Positions 8,835 to 17,095 of a stretch of 64,000 bases of DNA are shown one piece after another. Each line of letters opens with the position of its first letter. The first letter of the stretch is position 1. The notes beneath the pieces are model-generated. The model did no database searches. It was not told the origin of the DNA and saw only the letters and a list, made by a program, of their open reading frames with translations. The position numbers and the translations under genes are program-made. Source of the DNA: Sporomusa sphaeroides DSM 2875 (GTDB lineage: Bacteria; Bacillota; Negativicutes; Sporomusales; Sporomusaceae); contig NZ_CP146991.1 in the NCBI RefSeq assembly GCF_001941975.2, positions 2,032,524 through 2,096,523 of the forward strand, read 5' to 3'.

Positions 8835-10691
8835 TTGAATTCAGTTAATTTATTAGTAGTTTCGATTTGTGTTTATGTGCTGGCGTACCGGTATTACTCA
8901 GCATTCATCGCGGCAAAAGTCCTGGCGTTAAATGATGCCAATATAACTCCGGCCTACCGTTGTAATGACGGACGAGAGTTCGTACCAACCAATAAATGGG
9001 TATTGTTCGGTCACCACTTTGCAGCTATTGCAGGTGCTGGCCCGCTTGTTGGTCCGGTATTGGCTGCCCAATATGGGTGGGGCCCTGGCTTTATGTGGAT
9101 TTTACTAGGTTCAGTTTTTGCCGGTGCTGTTCATGATTTTATTATCCTGTTCGCGTCGGTGCGTCACAATGGTCAATCGCTGGCAGTTGTTGCCCGGCGT
9201 GAGGTTGGTCCGTTGACCGGTGTAACCACTTCGCTCGCAATTCTCTTTATCATTATTGTTGCTCTTGCCGGCTTGGCTATTGTTGTTGTCAATGCCCTGT
9301 TTAAAAATCCTTGGGGCGTATACACGCTGTTTATGACCATCCCGATTGCTATTGTCATTGGTCTCTATATGTTCAAAATCTCCCCGGGTGCTATCCGGTC
9401 GGGTTCCATTGTTGGCTTCCTCCTGGTAATGGCTGCCGTATTTACCGGCCATTGGCTAAGCCCTGGTCAGCCCTGGGCAGGAATTGCCGGTATCTTTGAC
9501 TTAACTAAGCAGCAATTATCAGTAGCCTTACCGCTGTATGGCTTCTTTGCCGCAGTTTTGCCGGTATGGCTGTTATTGGCTCCCCGTGACTATTTAAGTT
9601 CGTATATGAAGATTGGTACTGTATTGGCATTGGCATTAGGCATTCTCATTGTTCAGCCAACGGTTAACATGCCGATGACCACTCAGTTTATTCACGGTGG
9701 CGGACCCATTATTCCCGGACCCTGGTGGCCGTATGTGTTCATTACTATTGCCTGCGGCGCCATTTCCGGATTCCATTCGCTTATCAGTTCAGGTACAACT
9801 CCTAAGATGATTGAACTTGAGTCTCAGGCCCGCCTGATTGCCTACGGCGGCATGCTGACCGAAGGTTTTGTGGCGGTAATGGCTCTTATTTCGGCAGTTG
9901 TGCTGATGCCTGGTGATTATTTTGCGATTAACAGCCCGGCGGCTGTATTTGCCAAATTAGGTATTCCTACTGTTGAAATCCAAGAATTATCCCGTTTGGT
10001 GCAAATGGATGTCGCTCACCGTCCTGGCGGTGCTGTATCGCTGGCCGTTGGTATGGCTCACATCTTTTCCAGTATCGGTGGTATGCAGCATCTCATGAGC
10101 TATTGGTATCAGTTTGCCATCATGTTTGAAGCGCTGTTCATTCTTACCACAATTGACGCCGGTACCCGTGTAGCCCGCTACATCCTTCAGGATATTCTCG
10201 GCACATATATATATGCTCCGCTCAAACAAACCAACTGGTGGCCTGGCATTCTCTTTACCAGTGCTATCGTAACCTACTGCTGGGGCTACCTGCTCTATAG
10301 TGGTGACGTAGCCACCATTTGGCCGCTGTTCGGTGTTGCCAATCAGCTTTTGGCAGTAATTGCCCTGGCTCTTGGCACTACCATTATCCTGAAAATTGCT
10401 CCTAAGAAATCCTATGCATGGATTACCTTTGCACCGCTTGCTTTTCTGACCGTTACTGTTATCACTGCCGGTGTAATGAACGTACAAATGTTTTTCAAAC
10501 GCGGCGATACCTTAGGTAACACTAATGGTACAATGAGCATTATCCTGATTATCCTGGTAATTATTACCTTGATTGATTCTATCAGACTGTGGCGCCAGCT
10601 GTTAAAAACAGATAAGCCGATTGGTATGAACACGGAGATTTCGATAATGTCTTGTCCGGTTGATACCACAAAGCCTAATATTCCAAGCTAA
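8835..10691 (+). CDS. cstA: CstA-family carbon starvation protein / pyruvate-type transporter
   Basis: A 618-residue polytopic membrane protein with some 15 or more hydrophobic segments. It shows the CstA hallmarks: FGHHFAAIAGAGPLVGPVLA, a GAVHDF motif, FHSLISSGTTPK and TTIDAGTRVARYILQD. The start is TTG at 8835, 8 nt after a perfect AGGAGG. Family members carry pyruvate (BtsT, CstA of E. coli) or peptides. Placement right behind a LytS/LytTR pair mirrors btsSR control of btsT, so pyruvate uptake is the best guess. It is shorter than E. coli CstA (about 700 residues) but in the range of Firmicute members. Confidence 0.9.
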   Translation: MNSVNLLVVSICVYVLAYRYYSAFIAAKVLALNDANITPAYRCNDGREFVPTNKWVLFGHHFAAIAGAGPLVGPVLAAQYGWGPGFMWILLGSVFAGAVHDFIILFASVRHNGQSLAVVARREVGPLTGVTTSLAILFIIIVALAGLAIVVVNALFKNPWGVYTLFMTIPIAIVIGLYMFKISPGAIRSGSIVGFLLVMAAVFTGHWLSPGQPWAGIAGIFDLTKQQLSVALPLYGFFAAVLPVWLLLAPRDYLSSYMKIGTVLALALGILIVQPTVNMPMTTQFIHGGGPIIPGPWWPYVFITIACGAISGFHSLISSGTTPKMIELESQARLIAYGGMLTEGFVAVMALISAVVLMPGDYFAINSPAAVFAKLGIPTVEIQELSRLVQMDVAHRPGGAVSLAVGMAHIFSSIGGMQHLMSYWYQFAIMFEALFILTTIDAGTRVARYILQDILGTYIYAPLKQTNWWPGILFTSAIVTYCWGYLLYSGDVATIWPLFGVANQLLAVIALALGTTIILKIAPKKSYAWITFAPLAFLTVTVITAGVMNVQMFFKRGDTLGNTNGTMSIILIILVIITLIDSIRLWRQLLKTDKPIGMNTEISIMSCPVDTTKPNIPS

Positions 10692-10710
10692 TAGTTAATT
10701 GTTGCCTGAT

Positions 10711-10757
10711 AACCGCCACCAATTTGGCTTTGCCGAATTGGTGGCGGTTTTGCTTTT
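10711..10757 (+). terminator. Terminator after cstA
   Basis: A long stem, AACCGCCACCAATT paired with AATTGGTGGCGGTT, followed by TTTGCTTTTT. Confidence 0.92.
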
Positions 10758-10760
10758 TAT

Positions 10761-10789
10761 TTGAAACGCCAGAGTAAAGGGGGTATAAT
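10761..10789 (+). promoter_or_regulatory. Sigma-A promoter of ispH-S1 and idi
   Basis: TTGAAA (10761-10766), 17-bp spacer, TATAAT (10784-10789). It lies directly behind the cstA terminator and leaves a leader of about 85 nt before ispH. Confidence 0.75.
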
Positions 10790-10882
10790 AAATAAGGTGA
10801 ATATACAAAAGACAGCTTTAAGGCCATTACCTGCCTGCGCCTGCCATATTTTTGGCTGTGGAATATATAATAGGAGGCTTTT

Positions 10883-12844
10883 ATGAAAATATATTTGGCT
10901 GAGCACCGGGGCTTTTGTTATGGAGTAAAGCGAGCTGTCAACATGGCTGTGAGTGCTGTTGCGTCAAATTGTCCGGTACATACCTTAGGACCCATTATTC
11001 ATAATCCGCAAATGGTTAGTCACCTGCAAACGCAAGGCATTGGTGCGGTTGACAATCTGGAGGATATTCCTGCAGGCAAGGTCATTATCCGGTCACATGG
11101 CGTGGGGCCGGAAATCTACCGGCAGGCTGAGGCCAAGCAGTTAGACGTGGTTGATGCCACCTGCCCGCATGTAAAGAAGGCTCAACAGGCAGCCTATGAG
11201 CTTAGGCAGTCCGGTTATCAGGTGGTCATTGTCGGCGAGCACCAGCATCCTGAGGTAAGAAGCATTGTGGCCTGGTCAAATGAGGAAGCCCAAGTGGTAG
11301 AAACCATTGCTGCAGCCAAGTCGTTGCCGTTTTATCCGCGGCTGGGAGTGGTGGCTCAGACTACCTTTGCTGCCAATGATTTTGAAGCCATTCTGTCAAT
11401 TTTAAAAACCAAATGTGAGGATTTGAAGATTGAGCGCACTATTTGTACGGCAACTGACCTCAGACAGCAGGCAGCGCTCGACCTGGCGAAAAAAGTAGAT
11501 ATTATGATCGTAGTCGGCGGCAAAAATAGTGCCAATACCACCCGCCTGGCAAGTGTCTGCCAGGAGGCCGGCTGCAAAACGCGGCACATTGAGTCAGCCG
11601 GTGAGCTAAAGCCTGAGTGGTTTGTAAATGTACAGAATGCCGGTATTACAGCCGGTGCGTCAACCCCTGAGTGGGTAATTGAGGAGGTATATGCTAAGAT
11701 GGAAGAAATGAATATTGGCAATGTTGCTAAACTTGAGGCCGGCAGTGTTATCAAAGGCACTGTTGTGGGAATACGCCATGATGAGGTATTTGTTGATATC
11801 GGTTATAAGGCGGAAGGAGTCATACCGCTGTCAGAACTTGCTTATCCGGCCCCGCAGACAGCTGCTGACGCTGTAAGTCAGGGGCAAATTATTGATGTGC
11901 TGGTTATTGAGGCTGATGGTGCTGACGGTCAAGTTAAGCTATCTAAAGCGCAGGCTGATAAAATTACCGCCTGGGATAAGCTCGAGCAGGCCCTTGCAGC
12001 CAAACAGGCGGTTGAAGCCAGGGTCACCGAAGTGGTTAAAGGCGGTGTGGTTGCCGCCGTATTCGGTGTACGCGCTTTTATTCCGGCATCACAGCTGGAT
12101 ATCAGATATGTGGAGGATTTGAATACTTTTATCGGACAAACTCTTCCGGCAGTTCCTATTGAAATTGACAGGGAAAAACAGAAAGCTGTATTATCCCGCA
12201 AACAATTGCTGCTGGCAGAAAAGGAAGCCAAGGAGAACGAACTGTTTGCTAAACTGGCGGTGGGACAGACCATTACCGGCAAAGTAAGTCGTTTGGCTAA
12301 CTTTGGCGCATTTGTCGATATCGGTGGCATCGACGGACTGGTTCATATTTCCGACTTATCCTGGCAGCGGGTTAGAACGCCCCAGGAAGTGGTCAGTGTT
12401 GGCGATGATGTTAAAGTGGTTGTACTTAAGGTTGATATGGAGGCCAAAAAGCTGTCACTTAGTCTGAAAGATGTTGAAAGAGATCCCTGGTATGCTGCTG
12501 TCGATAAACTAATTGTTGGTTCGGTAGTCACTGGAAAGGTTACCAAAATTGTAAAGTTCGGTGTTTTTGTAGAAATTGAAGCAGGTGTTGAAGGCTTGGT
12601 GCATATTTCGGAAGTAGCGGAAAGGCGTATTGTTAATGCCGAAGAAGCAGTAAGCATCGGGCAGCAGGTAGCGGTTAAAATACTAAGTGTTGATAAAGAA
12701 ACCAAGCGAATTGCCCTGAGTATGGTGCAAGCTCAGCAGGATAAAGAGCGGGCAGAATTCAATGATTACCTGACTAAACAGGCTCCTGCATCGGGTGTTA
12801 CGCTTGGTGATAAATTTGGTCATTTGTTTAAACGGGAGGACTAA
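10883..12844 (+). CDS. ispH: IspH (HMBPP reductase) fused to a four-S1-domain protein
   Basis: A 653-residue fusion. Residues 1-282 are 4-hydroxy-3-methylbut-2-enyl diphosphate reductase, the last MEP-pathway enzyme, making IPP and DMAPP. Its three Fe-S ligand cysteines appear in RGFCYGV (C12), DATCPHV and ERTICTATD, and TGASTP is present. From about residue 287 four S1 RNA-binding domains follow (about 287-352, 375-440, 460-530, 545-615), the last two with GAFVDIGG/GVFVEIE and GLVHISD/E. The S1 half resembles Firmicute RpsA (YpfD)-like proteins. Such fusions are known in Clostridia and Negativicutes. Type 2 idi follows after 8 nt. Confidence 0.95.
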   Translation: MKIYLAEHRGFCYGVKRAVNMAVSAVASNCPVHTLGPIIHNPQMVSHLQTQGIGAVDNLEDIPAGKVIIRSHGVGPEIYRQAEAKQLDVVDATCPHVKKAQQAAYELRQSGYQVVIVGEHQHPEVRSIVAWSNEEAQVVETIAAAKSLPFYPRLGVVAQTTFAANDFEAILSILKTKCEDLKIERTICTATDLRQQAALDLAKKVDIMIVVGGKNSANTTRLASVCQEAGCKTRHIESAGELKPEWFVNVQNAGITAGASTPEWVIEEVYAKMEEMNIGNVAKLEAGSVIKGTVVGIRHDEVFVDIGYKAEGVIPLSELAYPAPQTAADAVSQGQIIDVLVIEADGADGQVKLSKAQADKITAWDKLEQALAAKQAVEARVTEVVKGGVVAAVFGVRAFIPASQLDIRYVEDLNTFIGQTLPAVPIEIDREKQKAVLSRKQLLLAEKEAKENELFAKLAVGQTITGKVSRLANFGAFVDIGGIDGLVHISDLSWQRVRTPQEVVSVGDDVKVVVLKVDMEAKKLSLSLKDVERDPWYAAVDKLIVGSVVTGKVTKIVKFGVFVEIEAGVEGLVHISEVAERRIVNAEEAVSIGQQVAVKILSVDKETKRIALSMVQAQQDKERAEFNDYLTKQAPASGVTLGDKFGHLFKRED

Positions 12845-12852
12845 AGCGAAGT

Positions 12853-13920
12853 ATGAAACGGCAGTCACGCAAACTGGAACATATAAAGTACTCGATGCTG
12901 CTGGACGATGGTCCGGCGGCTGCCGGATTTGCCGATTTTCATTTAGTGCATAATTGTCTGCCGGATTTGGCCTGGCGGGATATTGACATCAGTACAACTG
13001 TGGCCGGTATCCCTCTGGCACAACCAGTTATTATTAATGCGATAACAGGCGGTGCCGATGATGTTACCCTCCTTAATCGCGATTTGGCGGAATTTGCCAA
13101 ACAAACAGGCATACCTATGGCGGTTGGCTCTCAATATGCAGCCGTTGAGAATCCGGCTGTGGCCGAGTCTTATAAAATTGTCCGGCAGGTCAACCCGGAG
13201 GGGATTGTATTTGCCAATCTTGGGGCCCATGCCACGCCTGAGGCTGCCCGCTATGCCGTTGAAATGATTGATGCCCAGGCTATTCAGATTCATCTTAACT
13301 CCGGCCAGGAAATTATCATGAGTGAGGGAGACCGCGACTTCAGCGGTTATCTGTCACGCATTGCAGCCATCGTGGCGCAAGTGGATGTTCCGGTTATTGT
13401 CAAGGAAGTGGGGTGCGGCATTGCGCGCGAACAAGCGGCAGCGCTTGCGGGTGTCGGAGTTAAAGCTATTGATGTCGGTGGGACCGGCGGAACTAACTTC
13501 CTGGCAATTGAAGCTGCCCGCAGTAAACTGCCTTTGGATGACGACATGATGAGTTGGGGTATCCCCACCGCTATCAGTGCCATGGAAGTGCTGTCAATAA
13601 CAAATTCCAGTGCAGATGTTATCCTGTCAGGCGGAGTACGAACACCGCTTGATGTTGTTAAGGCGCTTACTATCGGCGGCGCAGCGGCGGGTATAGCCGG
13701 CCCGATACTTAAAGTGCTGCAGTGCCAAGGGCTGGAGGGAGCTATTCACTGGTATGAGAGCTTTACCACAGCTGTAAAACGATTCATGCTGCTGGCGGGT
13801 ACACGCACCGTTAAGGAACTGCAGTCTTGTCCTCTTGTGATTACCGGCTTCAGCCGGGAATGGCTGGAAGTCAGAGGCATTGATATAACACAGTTTGCAC
13901 GACGGAAAAAAATACGCTAG
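12853..13920 (+). CDS. fni: Isopentenyl-diphosphate delta-isomerase, type 2
   Basis: The FMN- and NADPH-dependent enzyme that interconverts IPP and DMAPP. The 355-residue protein starts RKLEHIKYS, has NAITGG, the HLNSGQE motif, VKEVGCGI, the DVGGTGGTN phosphate-binding loop and LSGGVRTPLD. It follows IspH in the same operon, so the cell makes both isoprenoid units and rebalances them. The start ATG lies 8 nt after the ispH stop. Confidence 0.96.
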   Translation: MKRQSRKLEHIKYSMLLDDGPAAAGFADFHLVHNCLPDLAWRDIDISTTVAGIPLAQPVIINAITGGADDVTLLNRDLAEFAKQTGIPMAVGSQYAAVENPAVAESYKIVRQVNPEGIVFANLGAHATPEAARYAVEMIDAQAIQIHLNSGQEIIMSEGDRDFSGYLSRIAAIVAQVDVPVIVKEVGCGIAREQAAALAGVGVKAIDVGGTGGTNFLAIEAARSKLPLDDDMMSWGIPTAISAMEVLSITNSSADVILSGGVRTPLDVVKALTIGGAAAGIAGPILKVLQCQGLEGAIHWYESFTTAVKRFMLLAGTRTVKELQSCPLVITGFSREWLEVRGIDITQFARRKKIR

Positions 13921-14001
13921 CGGGGCTGTCGCACAGCGAGAGAGCCTGTCAAAACAAAGAAGTTAGCGAAAGATTAAATGATATTATCAACGAAAAGGCA
14001 G

Positions 14002-14046
14002 AGTCCGCTTTCTCATGATTATGATTGAAAGCGGACTTATTTTATT
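14002..14046 (+). terminator. Terminator after idi
   Basis: An 11-bp perfect stem (14002-14012 with 14027-14037, AGTCCGCTTTC / GAAAGCGGACT) followed by TATTTTATTA. An in-frame ATG at 14015 lies in its loop and is therefore an unlikely start for the next gene. Confidence 0.85.
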
Positions 14047-14098
14047 AAACAAATCCATTGCAATGAAAACATTTACTTTTGGAAGGGAAGAGGGTATT

Positions 14099-14797
14099 GT
14101 GAAGGCGAAAACGGCTCTTATCGCCGGTTCAACCGGCTTAGTGGGAAGTGAATTGCTGCAAATCCTGCTAGCGGAGAAACAATATGCAACAGTCTATGCC
14201 ATTGTCAGAAGACCTCTGGCGGTGAAACACCCAAAGCTAATAGAAATAGTCTGTGATTTTGACCGGCTTGAAGCGGTAAAAGAATATTTTGCGGTAGATG
14301 ATGTTTTTTGCTGTTTAGGGACAACAATCAAGAAAGCCAAAACGAAGGAAGCCATGTATAGAGTGGATGTAGAGTATCCTGTTACCTTGGCTAATATGGC
14401 AAAAGAACAGGGGGTCTGTCATTTTCTGATTGTAAGCGCGGTAAATGCCAATGTTGAATCATTTATCTGGTATCAAAAATTGAAAGGACACCTTGAGGAG
14501 CAAATAAAAAGCATTCCTTTGACTGCAGTCTCGATTCTTCGTCCGTCACTGCTGATCGGGATGCGCCAAGAATTTAGATTTTTCGAAACCATAGCAATTA
14601 AGGTCGTCCGCGGGCTTTCCCTTTTACTTAAGAGGTCATGGCCTAAGCTGGCAATAGAGGCAAGAGTGGTGGCTCAGGCTATGTATCAGCTTGCTCAGAG
14701 AGATAAACCAGGGGTCACCACTTACTCGCCGGATCAAATGGAGGATATTGTCAGGATGGCGGCAGCGGGTCCAGGTATTGCCGGGCGGCGGTTATAA
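14099..14797 (+). CDS. Rossmann-fold NAD(P)H-binding protein (SDR-like, oxidoreductase HTATIP2 type)
   Basis: A 232-residue atypical short-chain dehydrogenase / NAD(P)H-binding protein. The nucleotide motif is AGSTGLVGSELL at the N-terminus, followed by FCCLGTTIKKAKTKEA, VSAVNAN and a YxxxK-like WYQKLKGHLE, then LRPSLLIG. I choose GTG 14099 (GAGGG 5 nt before) because the upstream in-frame ATG lies in the previous terminator. Relatives include bacterial homologues of human HTATIP2/TIP30 and yeast Fmp52; their substrates are unknown. It is probably monocistronic, with terminators on both sides. Confidence 0.85.
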   Translation: MKAKTALIAGSTGLVGSELLQILLAEKQYATVYAIVRRPLAVKHPKLIEIVCDFDRLEAVKEYFAVDDVFCCLGTTIKKAKTKEAMYRVDVEYPVTLANMAKEQGVCHFLIVSAVNANVESFIWYQKLKGHLEEQIKSIPLTAVSILRPSLLIGMRQEFRFFETIAIKVVRGLSLLLKRSWPKLAIEARVVAQAMYQLAQRDKPGVTTYSPDQMEDIVRMAAAGPGIAGRRL

Positions 14798-14800
14798 TCC

Positions 14801-14912
14801 CAACAACGGCTTCCGCTGCGACGCGCCTGGATGGCGCTAGTGCCGATTGCGCCACGGATGGCATAGCAATTCGGCCCGTCTAAGGCTCGGCGCAAGCCGT
14901 GTTTTTTTTATG
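14801..14912 (-). repeat. Dispersed intergenic repeat, copy D (inverted, with internal insertion)
   Basis: Read on the minus strand it contains AAAACACGGCTTGCGCCGAG, part of a 24-nt block identical to copy A, and at the other end GCGGAAGCCG and TGTTG. About 57 bp of unrelated, partly palindromic sequence sits between. On the + strand its edge forms CGGC-GCAA-GCCG followed by TG and eight Ts (to about 14910), so it can end transcription of the preceding gene. Confidence 0.7.
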
Positions 14913-15028
14913 TGAAATGGGCTGGAAATAAAACCTATTTTGACACACCCCCCTTTGTATTAATCAGACAGTAACAGTGCAAACTAGATGTAATAAATCA
15001 ACATCACAAAGGTATGAGGTGAGACAAC

Positions 15029-15784
15029 ATGATGAATATGCCGCTGGGAATGATTCTACTTTTAGTCGTCAGTGTCTTGGTTTATTTCGGACTAGCGCAG
15101 CGAATCCTGGATCGTATGCGAATGACGGATAAACAGGCATTGCTTTTCATTGCCGGAATCGTTATTGGCAGCTTTATTGACATTCCCGTTATGCGTTCCC
15201 CGATGGAAATCACCATTAACGTGGGTGGCGCTTTATTGCCAATTTTACTTTGTATTTACTTAATTGTTAAAGCTGATGAAACGGCTGAAAGAGTGCGGGC
15301 GGTTGTTGCGGCGGTACTGGTAGCCGCAGCGGTATCCTTAGGCTCACGCTATCTGCCGTATGAACCGGAAAACATGTTTATGGACCCCAAACTTATCTAT
15401 GGACTAGCCGCAGGCTTAATTGCCTATATTGCCGGCCGTTCACGTCGCAGTGCCTTTATCGGCGGGGTATTGGGAATAGTTTTAAGCGATATTGTCCATG
15501 CAGTAACCATCTCTGGTCTGGGCATTCCCGGAACTACGGCGATTGGTGGGGCGGGAGCCTTTGATGCGACCATTATTGCCGGTATCATCGCGGTTATGAT
15601 TGCCGAACTGGTAGGCGAGACCCGGGAAAAATTGCAGGGCGGGCCTGTACTGGGACCCAATCGTCCTGAAGGTCTCTATGAGTTTAGTAAGGAACTGCAT
15701 CCGAAGGAAAAACAAAAAGATACCCCGCAAATGCCAGCAAATGACAAGGCCTCAAACAACGGGGGTGAACGCCGTGAAGAGTAG
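15029..15784 (+). CDS. DUF1614 membrane protein
   Basis: A 251-residue membrane protein with about seven hydrophobic segments between residues 5 and 195, then a polar tail. It matches the DUF1614 family in its N-terminal half (GIVIGSFIDIPV, the glycine-rich NVGGALLPI). The function is unknown. Its stop overlaps the GTG start of a SpoIIP-like amidase by 11 nt, so the two are translationally coupled and probably work together in the spore or cell envelope. Confidence 0.8.
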   Translation: MMNMPLGMILLLVVSVLVYFGLAQRILDRMRMTDKQALLFIAGIVIGSFIDIPVMRSPMEITINVGGALLPILLCIYLIVKADETAERVRAVVAAVLVAAAVSLGSRYLPYEPENMFMDPKLIYGLAAGLIAYIAGRSRRSAFIGGVLGIVLSDIVHAVTISGLGIPGTTAIGGAGAFDATIIAGIIAVMIAELVGETREKLQGGPVLGPNRPEGLYEFSKELHPKEKQKDTPQMPANDKASNNGGERREE

Positions 15785-16982
15785 ACTGGGTGCAGTCCTT
15801 ATTATCGGGCTGCTGCTTGCGATACTTAGTCCCAACGGCTTTGCCCATGAACGTAATGACGGCAGTTACGCGACTATTGTCGATGAAGCCGGCAATAACG
15901 TGTATATGACAGGCCGGCTGCTGCAACCGGGAGATCAGGTTCTTACTGAAAACAATCGCAAGTATGAAGTTGTCCGAGTTGAGGGCGATACTGCTTATGC
16001 CAAATTAATTGAGGAAGTTGATCTATCCCTGTATTATAAGGAACCAGAGCAAGGGATTCTGGCTCAATTTAAGGGTTTTTTGGAACCAGCCACTGCCAGA
16101 GCCGAGGGCAGCGGTAAAGTGGCCATTTATCATACTCATTCTGACGAGTCTTATGTGCCCACCGATGGCAAAGAGAGTATTCTTGGTGCCGGCGGTATCT
16201 ATAAAGTCGGTGCCAGATTCGCCAAAGAACTCGAAAGCAAAGGTATGAATGTGGCTTTTTCAGAAGCCAAGCATGATCCGCATGACGATATGGCGTATGA
16301 ACGTTCGCGCCGGACAGCGGTTAATCTGATTAAAAAAGAACAGCCTGATGCTATCTTTGATATTCACCGTGATGCTGTGCCACCGCAGGTGTATGGTGGT
16401 AAAATTGACGGACAGGATATCAGTAAAGTGCAACTGGTTGTTGGCAAATATGGCCCTACAGGCAAGCAAATTGAAGATTATGCCCTGCAGATTAAAGCCG
16501 CCTCAGATAAAAAGCATCCTGGTTTGGTGAAAGGTATCTTTTTTGCCAAAGGCGGCGATTATAATCAGGACTTGCATCCGCGTTCCATGCTGCTGGAAGT
16601 CGGAGCCCATACGAATGACCGCGAATCGGCTGAAAAAGGCATTGCCCTGTTTGCCGACGTTATACCAACAATACTCGGTAAATCCAGCGCTCCTACCGGC
16701 CCCAATGCCGCCGGAGCCACCAATGCGGATGGCAATGCCGGCCTGGGTTCTGCTGCCGGCGGGGCATCGGGTGCCACCAAGTCGATAGGGTGGATTTTAG
16801 GACTGCTCATCGTTGGGGGCGCAGCTTTTTTATTACTGAGTACCGGCGGCCTCAAAGAGGCCGGTGCTAAACTCAAAAATTTTGCATCAACAGAGTTTGC
16901 TAATTTTCTTGCTCCCAAGTCCCGAAAACGCAGGAAAGACAATGAGCCTTCCGAGCAAGCTGACAGGAAAGACGACAAATAG
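15774..16982 (+). CDS. SpoIIP-like peptidoglycan amidase/endopeptidase with C-terminal anchor
   Basis: A 402-residue secreted protein. The signal peptide is about residues 1-25. The SpoIIP domain follows, with the metal-site motifs YHTHSDESYVP, FDIHRDAVPP and LLEVGAHTNDRES, all matching the catalytic signature of the family. Near residue 340 comes a Gly/Ala-rich linker, one membrane span (WILGLLIVGGAAFLLL) and a basic tail. Classical SpoIIP, found at 41649, has an N-terminal anchor instead. I start at GTG 15774 behind GGGGGTG; an upstream in-frame ATG would put the signal peptide inside the protein. It overlaps the DUF1614 gene. Confidence 0.85.
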   Translation: MKSRLGAVLIIGLLLAILSPNGFAHERNDGSYATIVDEAGNNVYMTGRLLQPGDQVLTENNRKYEVVRVEGDTAYAKLIEEVDLSLYYKEPEQGILAQFKGFLEPATARAEGSGKVAIYHTHSDESYVPTDGKESILGAGGIYKVGARFAKELESKGMNVAFSEAKHDPHDDMAYERSRRTAVNLIKKEQPDAIFDIHRDAVPPQVYGGKIDGQDISKVQLVVGKYGPTGKQIEDYALQIKAASDKKHPGLVKGIFFAKGGDYNQDLHPRSMLLEVGAHTNDRESAEKGIALFADVIPTILGKSSAPTGPNAAGATNADGNAGLGSAAGGASGATKSIGWILGLLIVGGAAFLLLSTGGLKEAGAKLKNFASTEFANFLAPKSRKRRKDNEPSEQADRKDDK

Positions 16983-16990
16983 TACTAAGC

Positions 16991-17014
16991 AGGCAGGCCT
17001 GGTCCTGCCTTTTC
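16991..17014 (+). terminator. Short terminator after the SpoIIP-like gene
   Basis: A 7-bp stem AGGCAGG / CCTGCCT with a 6-nt loop, then TTTTC. The T run is short, so it is a moderate call. Confidence 0.6.
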
Positions 17015-17095
17015 TAATTTAATTTTTGCCGTTTATCAGCGGTTTTGCAGGAAAATATAGCTACTGAAGGAATACTAAAGAAAGGGGGGAATACT

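Noticed and set aside
14015-14098. N-terminal extension of the Rossmann-fold protein from ATG 14015
   Set aside because: That ATG lies in the loop of the idi terminator, has no RBS, and the extension places the nucleotide-binding motif far from the N-terminus.
15678-15773. N-terminal extension of the SpoIIP-like protein
   Set aside because: It overlaps the DUF1614 gene by about 100 bp, has no RBS and would bury the signal peptide.
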